Assembly: GCA_021307315.1 (NCBI GenBank)
Contig: JAJSPD010000026.1
Span: 124,001-188,000, forward strand
From: Bisporella sp. PMI_857
Taxonomy: Eukaryota > Ascomycota > Leotiomycetes > Helotiales > Helotiaceae
DNA length: 64,000 bases
Direction of reading: 5' to 3'
Shown here: positions 1 to 10,629 of the stretch, piece after piece
How the letters are laid out: the number at the start of each line of letters is the position of its first letter
How positions within the stretch are numbered: position 1 is the first letter of the stretch
Position numbers and translations under genes: made by a program
Notes under the pieces: model-generated
Databases searched by the model: none
The model's input: only the letters and a program-made list of their open reading frames with translations
Told to the model about the DNA's origin: nothing

Positions 1-396
1 CTCCAAAAACACCAGTAGCTCCTCCACCAACTGTTGGTAGCCCGACTCCACCAGTTGATCCACCGCCTGTTGGCAGTTCCACTCCTCCAGTAAATCCCCA
101 AGTGCCACCTGTTGACAGTCCAACGCAGCCAGTCAACCCACCCCCACCTGTGGATAGCCCAACGCCGCCGGTCCAGCCTCCTTCTCCTGTTGATAGTCCA
201 ACTCCACCTGTCAACTCACCGTTACCTCCAGTCGACAGCCCGACGCCTCCAGTCATTCCGCCCTCGCCTCCAAGTCCAACTCCTCCTGTTGACAGTCCAA
301 CACCACCCATTAACCCTCCCGGTCCGGTCAACAGTCCCACGCCTCCTGTTAACCCTTCACCTTCGCCAATTGTCAGTCCAACTCCAGCCCCAGACT
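1..396 (+). repeat. In-frame proline-rich repeat tract
   Basis: Degenerate tandem units of about 11-12 codons (P-P-V-D-S-P-T-P-P-V type) run from the window edge to about base 396. Third positions vary while the Pro/Ser/Thr pattern is kept, so the tract looks like selected coding sequence and not a recent minisatellite. Confidence 0.7.
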
Positions 397-1404
397 CGGA
401 TGTACCATCCAGCCAGGTATCAAACAATACAGCGTTGGTGTGTGAGCCAGTTCGCTCACGTTATATTCCTTGGAAATGGTACGTCCGCCCAAAAACATGC
501 AAAGCAGACTGCCCATCTCCCGAGACAACATTGGGTACATTCGCTGCAGTCAATCTCGTGGTTGCTTTAGTCAGCGTCTTCGTTTGTCATAGCTCTGTCG
601 TTCACAAATGGACATGCACCATATTTGGAGGCAGAAACAGCGGGGCATGGAAGTTACTCTGGCTTGTCCCGCTGGGATTGCAATTAGGTGCCAACGCTAT
701 CATAGCCACATTATATAAGAACACACCAGGGTATTACGAAGGCTTCGGAATCGGCGACCTCGTGCTTTTCTGGACGACTCGTCCAAGGTTTAGTTGGATC
801 ATCTTAGCTATGCTCATGAATATTGGAGAGAGTGAGCATAAAGATGGGTACTGGGAGTCCGCCGCAAAATCAAGCATCATCGCCGAGCTTGTTCTCCTCC
901 TCATATCTACCTACTACATGGGGCGCACAGCTGATTTCGCAGCTCAAAAAGGATTCTACCTTGCTTCAAGCAATATCGGTGGCTGGCCAAGGACCATGTA
1001 CGCGGGAGCGTTGTTCTCGCTCATCACTGTATTTCAATGCACGATGTTACTGGGATTCACGATTGTGTGGAAACGCGCGAAAAAGGATGGTGATATTATT
1101 AAGTGGTTGGAGAAGAGGATTCCCGCGAGGTATTTCTTTTTTGGACTCTTGTTTTTGGCGAGTACCAGTTGGCTAGCGAGTTGGTTTTTTTGGGTTGGTT
1201 ATGTTATGACTGCTGGGGACCTGTGAGTGTAAGTGTGATTATAGAGTAATAATTGACTGACAGAATATAGTTATTGTCCTCCGAGATTGGCGACATCTGG
1301 GACTATTTGGGCCGTTTTCTCCTTGATAGGTATGTATATCTTTAACAATCGCGAAAATTTGCTCATCTTTGGCAGGTAATATGGCTGGTGCTGGGGGAGC
1401 CTAG
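1..1404 (+). CDS. Proline-rich seven-helix membrane protein (5' end outside window)
   Basis: The reading frame is already open at base 3, so the true start lies upstream. Exons are 1-1222, 1271-1329 and 1376-1404, with introns of 48 and 46 bp; the first has a clear CTGAC branch point. The visible N-terminal 130 residues are an imperfect repeat of a Pro/Ser/Thr/Val unit built around SPTPPV. A Cys-containing linker follows, then seven hydrophobic segments; the last spans the exon 2-3 junction and ends NMAGAGGA. This layout suggests a surface-exposed, probably O-glycosylated ectodomain on a polytopic plasma-membrane protein. I do not recognise a named family, and sensor or transporter roles are both guesses. 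The gene model after the first intron is well supported by phase. Confidence 0.75.
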
Positions 1405-2192
1405 GGTTTGATTTGAATAAGGAAATGTTTAATATAATGGTAATGCTAATGATAATGGTAACTGAAAGGAAGATGCTTTCTGTGTCTAATATGAAATCAT
1501 GACTTACATCTCCGTGATGAGCCCTCGCATTCGTTCTTGAAAGACATATTTCTCAAGCTAAAGGCAAAGTAGGAGTAAATTTCTGTCACTGCACAATCGG
1601 CTATTGAAGAGTGAAGACAGGCGTTGCAACGACAAGATGTATGGTCATGGATGTACAAAAGTGGGTCTCGCATCCGCATCCGCATCCGCCTGTGAGACGA
1701 GTGCGAAGCCTCCCCCTCATCACCAGCCACCAAACGCCACTATACCAAGGCAATGGGAAAAGCGAGACAATGAATTGATTTCTGATCCATTAAACGTCAC
1801 AACTTCCCGATAGCCTGATCAGATGTTGGCTTTCTCGTTTGGTCTAACCAAAAGAGGTCAGCAAGATGCCGAGGGTGACGAAGCCGACCAGGGGCGATGC
1901 GCAGAGAGTCGCATCCAGCATTAGGACCGCGGACTTGCGCGAATATTAGTAGGAAGGATATCTTTGATGGATGAGCTTACAAGAAACTGCTACAAAGTAG
2001 CAGCTTAAAGAAAATTATAAAGACATTCTAGTTGCCACCCGTCAAAGTCGTACACGCAATCTCAAGTTTCAAATATTCATATACAACAAACATCAAACCA
2101 CATTTTAGGCTTCCGTATATTTTAAAGCCTCAAGCTACCTCTCCAACTCTTGGCTTACAGAAGCCTTTTGAATATCAATTACCCTTTGGAAA
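1405..2192. other. Intergenic, no gene seen
   Basis: Contains the 3' flank of the membrane-protein gene, a short TAATG-rich stretch near 1430-1460 and a four-copy GCATCC hexamer near 1672-1692. The open frames here have no splice or codon support. Bases 2000-2190 are presumably the promoter of the next small gene. Confidence 0.4.
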
Positions 2193-2543
2193 ATGTGCTG
2201 CAGAAATAGATCTCGCCAGGGGGCTTCCAGAGCCGCAACAGCTCGAGGTTGCTGCCGCCCACGCACGAGGTTCGACGATGGGATGTATGCAGGTGGAGCG
2301 TACGAGCCGAGACGGCATGGAGGGCTTTTGACGGCTATCTTTGGGAGGATGCTGGAGAGGCGAGGGCTCAACACCAAGCCTATCTCGCACGGTCCTGGAC
2401 ACGAAATGGGACTCGTTGAACCGGAGAAGAAGCATGTTGCGTACGAAAGGAACGTTGAGCAAAGGAGTGGCGGGGGTTATGTGACGGCAGACAGGGAGGC
2501 GGAGGAACCGCCGACTTACGGGGAGGTTATGAAAGGTGCTTAG
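2193..2543 (+). CDS. Small hypothetical protein with PPxY-like motif
   Basis: An intronless frame of 116 residues starting MCCRNRSR. It is basic, with Gly/Tyr-rich stretches (MYAGGAYEP), a central segment LLTAIFGRMLERRG that could form a short amphipathic helix, and a C-terminal EEPPTYGEVM. PPTY fits the PPxY motif read by WW-domain ubiquitin ligases, although this role is inference. G+C in third positions is high compared with the flanking AT-rich DNA, which supports coding. No family is recognised. It could still be a chance frame. Confidence 0.5.
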   Translation: MCCRNRSRQGASRAATARGCCRPRTRFDDGMYAGGAYEPRRHGGLLTAIFGRMLERRGLNTKPISHGPGHEMGLVEPEKKHVAYERNVEQRSGGGYVTADREAEEPPTYGEVMKGA

Positions 2544-3891
2544 AACTTCGAGAAGGATGGGGGAGAGTGGGCATGCGAAAATTTGCGGTTGGGAATTGGT
2601 ATTTGCTGGCGTTGCTGGCGAGATGTACTGGGCTATTAAAGGGATATTTTTTTTGGGAATAACTTCCCATTGCAACGGCGTCATTTTGTGGGTTTCGAGA
2701 CATTGTGTGTATGATGTAATTCAGAATTCTTTTTAGAACCTCGTTTTTCTCGAGTTTTAGGAAGCAAGACGTTTGCTGCTAAGGCCGTGTGAATGATACA
2801 CATGAAGTTATTCTTTTGTGTTTTGACGACTGGTATGCAATGCACCGAGTGTCCCCATATCGGTCAGAATATGGCAGATTACATTGCGTTTCTATTCTGG
2901 ATGGAGAGCCAAGATCTGCATTGCTTGAGATCTTGTTCTGATGGTGGCTAATCGATAGACTAAAGTAAGAACCTCTGTCATACAATTCCCTGAAACGATA
3001 ATATAAGGCTATATCCTGCGGACTTGCCTATGACTGTATATCCATCCTGAATTGAGACATTAGCTAACTGCAATACATGGAGGAATTTGTAGCTTACGAA
3101 CTTCGATCAACAATGAGAGGACATGTGCAGGAACCCATTCACTCGCGCTGGTCAAGAGAACAAAGATATCAATATTTGTCATTACAAAAACCGGTATCTA
3201 TATTGCACAGTACCGGATATCATGAACAGCGCATGACAGTTTGAGAGAGCTTTCGATCCATTTTCCTGGGTCTCGTGTTCACCGCTCCATATAAAGCACG
3301 CAAGAATTTCCATCATTCACGCAATAGCCCAGAGACACTCATAATAATAATTTCGAGGTGAACCATAACTCTTTTTCTTCATCTCTGATCATTCTTCGAC
3401 TTTTCAACCGTTGCTTCCCCTTGAACTCTTCGGCTAATATCCCTGATGCGGATAGCCCTTGAGATTGGGATAAGTCAACAAAGTTCAATTGAAATGAGGC
3501 ACTGAGTGAACGAGGCTATAAGAAACACTCTAAGCAGAAGCCGTTGAGCAGAGAGATGAAAGTTTGATGGGACTGCCCAACCGACTCTCATAGCAGGCAG
3601 AGATACTAATCCCTTGAGTATCACTGTCTAATGACACACTCACTGTAGCTATGATACATGCTTCTTCAGTCTTTTATAGCCCCCATAAGCATCATTGAAG
3701 CGAGATCGAAGGGGCACACACCACTCTCTTCGATCACGTGTAGATAATCCAGGGTTGGGTCCAGATTAGTCCCACTTTCCCAAAGCTCCATCAACACACC
3801 CCACCTGCAGCATCTCACCGTCCTTCACCCCTCAATTTACCTTCATTCCTCTCTCTCTCCCACACAACACCTTCTAAACAACACCGAAACA
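2544..3891. other. Intergenic and promoter region
   Basis: No convincing gene. The last 170 bases before the GLTP start are pyrimidine-rich (CTCTCTCTCCCACACAACACC), as is usual in fungal 5' leaders, and carry an E-box at 3735. Confidence 0.4.
3735..3740. promoter_or_regulatory. CACGTG E-box upstream of GLTP
   Basis: A palindromic CACGTG in the context GATCACGTGTA, 152 bases before the GLTP start codon. In fungi this core is bound by bHLH factors such as Cbf1. The position fits a promoter element; binding is not shown. Confidence 0.35.
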
Positions 3892-4574
3892 ATGTCGACC
3901 ACCAAAGCCTATCCACCTGGAGGAACATTCCTCAACACCCTCAAGAAATCCTTTACGGATGTGCCTCTCAACAAGGAGAAAGACAACGCCATCGCAACCA
4001 CCGAGTTCCTCGAGGCCGCTGAGTCCCTCACCACCCTTTTCGATGTCTTGGGCAGCGTAGCTTTCCAACCCGTAAAGGCTGATATGCTGGGAAACGTGAA
4101 GAAGATTCGAGATCGGCAGCTTGCGGCGCCTGCTGAGAGCGAGACCTTGCAGGAGCTGGTGCTGAATGAGCTGAAGACCAAGAAACACGTTGCTACCGAG
4201 GGCTTGGTTTGGCTTGTGCGGTAGGCTTCTTTCCCCTCGTTGACGTTCCACGGAGGAATCATTGGCTAATTGCACATAGCGGACTGGAGTTCACGTCCAT
4301 TGCCCTCTCTCAGAACCTCACCAAGTCAAGCGAGGAGCTCAGCGCTTCCTTCCGCGATGCATATGCCGAGACCTTGAAACCACATCACTCCTTCTTCGTC
4401 AAGCCTATCTTCTCTGCTGCCATGAGCGCCGTCCCATATAGAAAGGACTTCTATGTCAAGCTTGGAGAAGATGAGAACCAGGTCGTGGAGCAGCTGAAGG
4501 TCTGGTTGGCTGCGTTGACAGAACTGATTTCAGTGCTGAAGGAGTTCTTGGCTAGGAAGGAGGCAAAGTGGTAA
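3892..4574 (+). CDS. HET-C2: Glycolipid transfer protein, HET-C2 type
   Basis: Exons 3892-4220 and 4280-4574 (59-bp intron) encode 207 residues, the usual GLTP length. The protein moves glycosphingolipids between membranes. The glycolipid-headgroup site is visible: the D-x3-N-x2-K pattern in ADMLGNVKKI, the Trp in GLVWLVRGLEF split by the intron, and the His in LKPHHSFFVKPIF. The C-terminal YVKLGEDE segment fits the family. Podospora HET-C2 is a GLTP that takes part in heterokaryon incompatibility; whether this copy does so cannot be judged here. Confidence 0.92.
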
Positions 4575-4908
4575 ATACGTAATGAAAGCAACGTTGGCGC
4601 GGTTATTTGGCATCATGAAACTGTCATCAAAAGCGAAGATTCAATATTGCTGCATAGCTATCTTGACACAACGAATAGTTAAATAGAGATGTTATTTTGT
4701 GGCTTTCGTCTTACGATCGAAATGATTAAATCCTATATCCATAATGCTCCATATTTCACTATTCTGGTATCCCTTTCCAGAATCCTTAGTACCATCCTCC
4801 ATTCCGCTAGGCTTTTTGCTATCCGAGCTCCAATGCTCATAAAGAACCGCTTTATCAAGTTTGAACGCCGTTCCATACTTATAACAGACTCCAAATCACA
4901 TTCGTTAT
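4575..4908. other. Convergent 3' intergenic region
   Basis: AT-rich spacer between the converging GLTP and 2EXR genes. No gene is supported. Confidence 0.4.
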
Positions 4909-6072
4909 TCATAAACGCATGAAAATACCCGGTGGTCGTACATGCAAGAAGCTGCAAGTCTTTCGGAAACCGTATCGAATATCACCTCTCAAGAACCTCT
5001 TTCGTTTGACAGTAGCCACTTCCACGGTTGGGATATCTTCGTCTTCTCCCTCACTCTCACCATCGTCCATATCGTCGCCCTTCTTGCCATATTGCATCTT
5101 TGTGAATTGAACAATAGGAAGCAATAACCTATCGAGAATTTCCGGATTTCCAGCTAGAACCTGCAAGCTAGTTCCATTCTCGCCGGGCCAAACGCTAGTT
5201 CTGAATCTTGTCTTTCCTTTTCTTGTGAAGTCGAGCGCGATGGTGAACTTTTTTAGGTCGGGGAAGACTTCGCGTAGACGGGGGGACGGCGGATGGCCAT
5301 GGTGGCCGGCAAGAAGATCAAGCAAATGCGCCCTATCAGCATCCAGAGCGACATTCTGCCAACCTTTCATGACACCTCTGCCAAGCGGAGAGTCAAGTTC
5401 CAATTCCGTCTCCAAGAGCATGAACGCCATATATAGACCCATCAATGTGTTGAGGAAAAGGGTGTCGGTCCGAGGGCTGAAGTAAAATTTACGAATACCC
5501 TTCGAACCAGTAGGTGCTTCGTAAGACATCAATTGGTAGTTTTGCAGGGCAATTTGTCGTGATTCGCGGCAGACACTTAGCAAGGTAGGGGGTTTGCTGT
5601 GATTGCTACGAAACATCATTTTTCCATTTTCCACTACATGCGTAATTAGTAGTTAATTTGAAATTGATTTCAACTCTATGTGAATATCAAGCTGTGTGAT
5701 TTTGGCAGAAAGAATAAAATATGCATTCGAGGGATGTATATTTTGTAGATACGTACTTAACGTCGTGCATGGATGTAGCTCGTGTACTCGACCATCTGGC
5801 AATGCTGCCTCCCATATTATCAACCGAATTTCCTTGGGCAGAGTGCTAAACTGTGGGATTCGTTTGCAAAATCTGTCCGAGATCTTTGTACGGATACTGA
5901 GGGTAGGTTTTGGTGAACCGAGAACTACCGAAGCTGGATATACTGGGGACTGTGCTTTCTCTACTGCTTCACCTGGTATAGAGGGCTGTACTCTCTCCAC
6001 AGGCTCGCTCGGTATAAACTCTACTTTCTCACCAGGCCCCGTTGTTTTGACGATAGGGTTCGGCCTCGACAT
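4909..6072 (-). CDS. 2EXR-domain protein
   Basis: Exons 6072-5757 and 5633-4909 join to 346 residues. The 123-bp intron has a GTACGT donor and the phases match. A Pro/Glu/Val-rich N-terminal 60 residues precede the 2EXR signature FSTLPKEIRLIIWEAAL, and the second exon carries the matching PTLLSVCRESRQIALQNY. The C-terminal third has an acidic stretch (DDMDDGESEGEDEDIP) followed by a basic KRKRFLRG. 2EXR proteins are numerous in filamentous fungi and have no established biochemical role. The start chosen is the Met of MSRPNPIV; an in-frame Met 37 codons upstream is less likely. Confidence 0.8.
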
Positions 6073-6502
6073 TTCTATTGTGTGAATCCTAAATCGTGAA
6101 TGGAGGTGCTGCTGAAGGATCAGGGTCGTGATGTCGACGCGACGTGGTGCCGCCGCTCGATCCCAGAGTTGCAACACTTGCACGAGAAGGTGATAGCAAA
6201 GAGCGGAGGAGCAAGTGCTGTAATAGACTTGATGGCACGAATGCAGATGAGAGGCGCCCCGATGACTTCCTTCTATCTTAGATGCTAAAGGGTCATCGTA
6301 TATCGTACCCCTCAGAGGTGCGGCTGATATGATCTGGGCGCTTCAGGCGCTTAAACGAGATATGATTTGCGCCCCATATATACAGGGATACGGATATAGT
6401 TAAGGTTACCTCTAGTCGATACTTAACCTAGCCGTGGCTAGGAACGCGATTTTCTCCAGCTCGACATAGATTTTGGCTAATTTTTGAGCCAGAATTGAGT
6501 GT
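6073..6502. other. Short intergenic spacer
   Basis: Holds the presumed promoter of the 2EXR gene and the 3' flank of the METTL16-like gene. A small perfect hairpin (CCTAGCCGTGGCTAGG) lies near 6427-6442. Nothing else is seen. Confidence 0.35.
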
Positions 6503-8384
6503 TTAATTGATTATGGACTCCTCTAGCTTTCGTTTCACCATTCCGCATAAGCTTTCGAACAGCACACTGTCAAACCCTTTCACCCATCTAATAGTGACTC
6601 GAGTTGTGGTTTGAATATCAGGAGCTTCCCCTATATGAATTCTGAACCCGAGGGCCATGTTTCCTATTACGAGCAATATTAGCAGAAACTTCGTATTTGG
6701 GATTTTCAAGAGCTTGTGTGTGTTATCTGGTACTAGCCATCTCTAGATGCTGCACTAAGGCTGGCCATGGTTACTCACCACCGTCTTCCTCTATGCTTTC
6801 TCGACCCTTTGCTGCATTTCGTCGAAATGCACGGGACCATACAGCATTGCTACTGAAACCCAGACCTGTAGAGGTTGCTTGTTTCCATATCCACTTCATT
6901 TGTAGAACGGACATGGTCTCATTCAAATTTTGACCAAGTCTTAATCTGTCAGAGCTGTTGAGCATGAACTCATACTCAGAAGGGAATGGTAAAAGCGCCT
7001 TTGCAAGACTGGCCAGTCCTCGAGCTATAGCCATCTTGGGTCTGAGGTCTCCAAAGCTCCAGGCAATGCCCCATCGTCTAGTCCTGCTCCCTTGGACGAA
7101 TTCCGTTACGGCGTAATTGCTCACACCTTTCTCTTTCAAACACCTGATCAAGACTTCAACGCTTGAGTGCTTTCCAAGCATAGAGCTATACCATTGTACT
7201 CGATTTCGGAGATTAACACTTTCTTCGATCATTCTAGAGACGAATGCAACTTCGCCTCCTTCAGTAACCATTTCTGACTCAGAGCCTGTACACGCCGTGA
7301 ATGGCGGCCTTTGCTTCTGCATGAGTCTCAAGTCAGAGAAGAGATCAGATTGGATAGGATATTCAGTATCAAATGAACCCTTGGGTTAGGGGTAGCTCAA
7401 TTGAGGAAGCAAAGAAAAATGCGATCAAAGACGCGATAATCTGATAGAAGAGATCCTTAGATTACTTACTGCACCTGCAGAACTCAACATCTCAGATTTG
7501 GACTCATAAAATGGAGGGTTACACATGCTGAAGTCAATACTGAACGTAATTAGTGAGTTAAAAGTATCTCCCTCTTAGGACTTTCTTACTTATCTATGCT
7601 AAAAGCATCAAGCGGAAGTAGGGGCCCAGCTGGCTTTGTTTGAAGTACCCTGACCCTATTCTGAAGTCTGTTGTCCTGAATATTCTTCACTGCGAATTCT
7701 ATGCTTCTGTCATCAACGTCTAGACGATATTAATAAATATTCCAGGGTCAGGAGGGAGGATGGATGGCCTACCAGTGGCAGCAAAGCGCCATCCTGGCCT
7801 TTGTGTACATCCTAGTAATGGATATATACAGCTTGCTCCAGTGCCGATATCTAGACCTAGAACTTTCCGTTCAGAATCATAAGAATCCGAATATGTGTCA
7901 CTTGTAGTGTCCAGGAGGCTTTGGATCCATAGCAGATAGTTCAGCCGGTTTGGTACAGGCGGGCATAAACGGTCTGAGGGTAACTCAAGCTTCAACCCAA
8001 AGTCTCTCCTCAGTAGGGACTTTGTGAGCCGCCGTACGGATTCGGGACTGGTGAAGTCTAGTTGTCCGTTTGCTTTCAGTCTATTCAAATTGATGTCAGT
8101 ATACGTAAAACGGACTATGACACTGCAGAATATTCTTTTGAGCTGGATAATAATATATGGAGTAGTAGAACAAGAAATAAAGCCCGACCCAACCTCTCAG
8201 GTAGGACATATCTTGGCTCTACAACATTTAATAAGATTTGCAACATGCCTGAAAGGAAAATTTATATTGAAGTCTTCATATCCTGCACTTACACTGCAGC
8301 GAATTCGGGATCTTGAAGCGCTAGTTCGGCGAAATTGACATCCTCCTTGTAAGGATTTTGAACATTGGATCCTGACGCCACCAT
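6503..8384 (-). CDS. METTL16: METTL16-type RNA N6-adenosine methyltransferase
   Basis: Six exons (8384-8293, 8080-7773, 7719-7590, 7539-7470, 7316-6779, 6663-6503) join in phase to 432 residues. Family landmarks appear in order: FAELALQDPEFAAV, LDFTSPESVRRLTKSLL, the SAM-binding LGLDIGTGASCIYPLLG, the catalytic NPPF motif in DFSMCNPPFYESK, PPFTACTGSESEM, the WYSSMLGK loop and the C-terminal VTIRWVKGFDSVLFESLCG. METTL16 proteins methylate U6 snRNA and selected mRNA hairpins with SAM as donor. The longer vertebrate C-terminal regulatory region is not seen. The first intron is long (212 bp) but has a good branch point. The next gene is divergent and shares the upstream region. Confidence 0.9.
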
Positions 8385-8988
8385 ATCGATTTGTACCAGG
8401 GGTCAAATCATCGGACTTATTTTAAACATCTCTTTATGCGTTTGTCTGTAAGTAGATTTTCAATGGCGGGGAGAATCGACATTCGATCGAAAGGAGCATG
8501 TAAATCACGTGACCGTACTGTAGACGACGCCGTTCGCAACTAGGTACTTGGCTGGACTGTATGTAGAAATTTCTTCTGTGGCTTAGAAATAAGCACTACA
8601 TAGAAGATCAAATTGATTGAGAGCATATGCCAGGGTCTGAAGTTGAGGTAGTAAAGGTTGGAGTGTGGTGGGGTGAATAATGGCAAGAGGCCGCATCACT
8701 TCACTACCCCTCTAAACTGCCCCGCTTCCATAGCCTCACCAAGCTGTCTCAAAGAAAGCTCCCATGGTCTCTCACTGGACTTCGATATATTATCTTCCCC
8801 GTACTTTTGTTTCCTGAAGAAATTTCTTGTCCGGAAGACAAGTTGAGACCGAAGTAATTTATACGCCCATAGATTTCTAAGCTCACGAATTCGTCTGCAC
8901 AAGGAAGCTTGGACATTCGTGCCTAGTTCGCTGATCCAGCCAGCTAATTTGACAGCCTTTGGATATTCATACTGTACATTTCCACACC
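8385..8988. promoter_or_regulatory. Divergent promoter between METTL16-like and macro-domain genes
   Basis: A 604-bp region between two divergent start codons. It contains the palindrome TCACGTGA at 8505-8512. Small open frames on both strands at 8658-8902 overlap each other and have no support as genes. Confidence 0.5.
8505..8512. promoter_or_regulatory. TCACGTGA palindrome (Cbf1-type E-box)
   Basis: A perfect 8-bp palindrome around CACGTG, 121 bases upstream of the METTL16-like start and 477 bases upstream of the macro-domain start. The flanking T and A match the preferred site of Cbf1-like bHLH factors. Function is inferred. Confidence 0.4.
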
Positions 8989-10094
8989 ATGGCTATAATT
9001 CCAGTGGATGAGATACCTACCATCTCGCTTCTCTACCACCTGAAGAAACTTATTCCCGCTACAGATGACCAATTGCCAAAGGAAAATCCTCAACCTTCCC
9101 AATCCTTCAACGATCGCATCGGCCTAATCCGGGGAGATATTACAAAGCTTGAGGTTGATGCCATCGTCAATGCTGCCAATCGGTCGCTTCTTGGTGGAGG
9201 TGGAGTAGATGGCGCTATACATTCTGCAGCAGGTTGGGGACTTTTAGAGGAATGCCGTGGTCTGGATGGTTGTGATACTGGTTCAGCAAAGATCACAGGT
9301 GCTTATGATCTTCCTTGCAAGAAGGTTATTCATGCGGTCGGGCCTGTCTACGATTATTCGTGGCACGAGGAAAGCGAGGAGGATCTAATAAGCTGCTATA
9401 CTACTAGTAAGTGAACTATGGCTTTCTCATGCCGTCCAACTTCTATTTATTGCAAGGATGTTATCTGAGTTCCCTCACCCATAGGTCTTAAGCTGGCAGT
9501 TGAGAACGAGTGCAAGAGCATTGCTTTTAGTGCGTTGAGCACAGGAGTTTATGGATACCCAAGCCAAGAAGCTGCGCCAGTAGCCATTAAGGCTGTGAAA
9601 GACTTCCTGGAGGGAGAAGATGGAGACAAGCTAGAGAAAGTGGTATTCTGCACCTTTGTACAGAAAGACGTAGATGCATACAATGACTGGTTGCCGTAAG
9701 TAGTTCCTAGCCTGTATAGACTTCTTGGAGCTAACGTAGCTATAGTCGGTTCTTCCCATCCACTGAGCCTGTAGAATCGAAAGACAAGGTTGATGGCCAC
9801 GACGAAGAAGTGAGCGGAAATGACAAGGAAGAGGAATGGGTGGAAGTGACGGAGGGCAAATCTGCTGAAAATGGCGCGACTGAGGAGGCAAACCCCGACT
9901 TACAGGTCGAGGCTAAGGGAACGGAAACACCTAAACTAGAGTAACTGCTTTGTCAATACTCTCCCGCGGGTATATATGAGTGCTGACAACCTAGGCTCCC
10001 TGAGGTGCCTAAGACAGATCCGGTAGTTGGGGGCCCAACACCAAAGAAACAGAAGCCAAACAAGGATGAAGATGACGCCAGAAATGAAAGCTAA
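8989..10094 (+). CDS. Macro-domain protein (ADP-ribose binding/hydrolase)
   Basis: Exons 8989-9406, 9485-9695, 9746-9940 and 9995-10094 give 307 residues. The macro fold is clear: [21 protein letters not shown], the [14 protein letters not shown] loop, the [18 protein letters not shown] strand and the substrate loop [18 protein letters not shown]. Members of the MacroD/YmdB class bind ADP-ribose and remove mono-ADP-ribose or O-acetyl-ADP-ribose. The C-terminal 110 residues are acidic and low in complexity. The last exon choice is uncertain: a further coding-like stretch (10119-10238, containing FWGQVWQDMMNLAKEAL) follows directly and may be the true C-terminus. Confidence 0.87.
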
Positions 10095-10629
10095 CTCGGT
10101 AGTGCTTTAACAGCTGATATGACGGAGTCTGGCGTTTGCAAAGAACCGCGGGAGTTTTGGGGGCAAGTGTGGCAGGATATGATGAATCTAGCCAAAGAAG
10201 CTCTTGATAAATCAGGTTTGATTTTAAAAGAGCTCTGAAACGAAGCACTAGACTTCACAATATATTACAATTTCCCCTCTTGATTGTATATAGCAATATT
10301 GAGGTCCGAAATTTGTAATTCAACATTAGAAAACAAAAGTGAATTATACCCTAACTGGATATAACCTAGCCTTAAATATCTCAGCCACCAAACGACTTTT
10401 TCGACAACAATTGATGCCTGAGGACACGATTCCTAGCCTTGCGATAAGAAAGTTTCAGGATAACAGCCTTCTTGGAGGGGTTTGTTGACTCACCGTTTCA
10501 TCTATTATCCGTATAATAAACGCAACTCTCCTTCATAAAAAAGAATATCTTTAACTCGCCACTACTTCAGCTATAGCAAAGACGAATTAGCACATCTTGA
10601 GATCCATATCCCAACATTAGTCGCCTAAC
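10095..10629. other. Possible extra macro-gene exon, then GlnRS promoter
   Basis: Bases 10119-10238 form an open stretch of 39 codons that looks coding. The rest is AT-rich leader for the tRNA synthetase gene. Confidence 0.4.

Noticed and set aside
4209..4574. Separate gene for the second half of GLTP
   Set aside because: It joins to the first exon through a 59-bp intron with correct phase and completes the family fold.
8658..8902. Two overlapping small frames between METTL16-like and macro genes
   Set aside because: Overlap on opposite strands, no conserved-looking sequence, and they sit in a divergent promoter.
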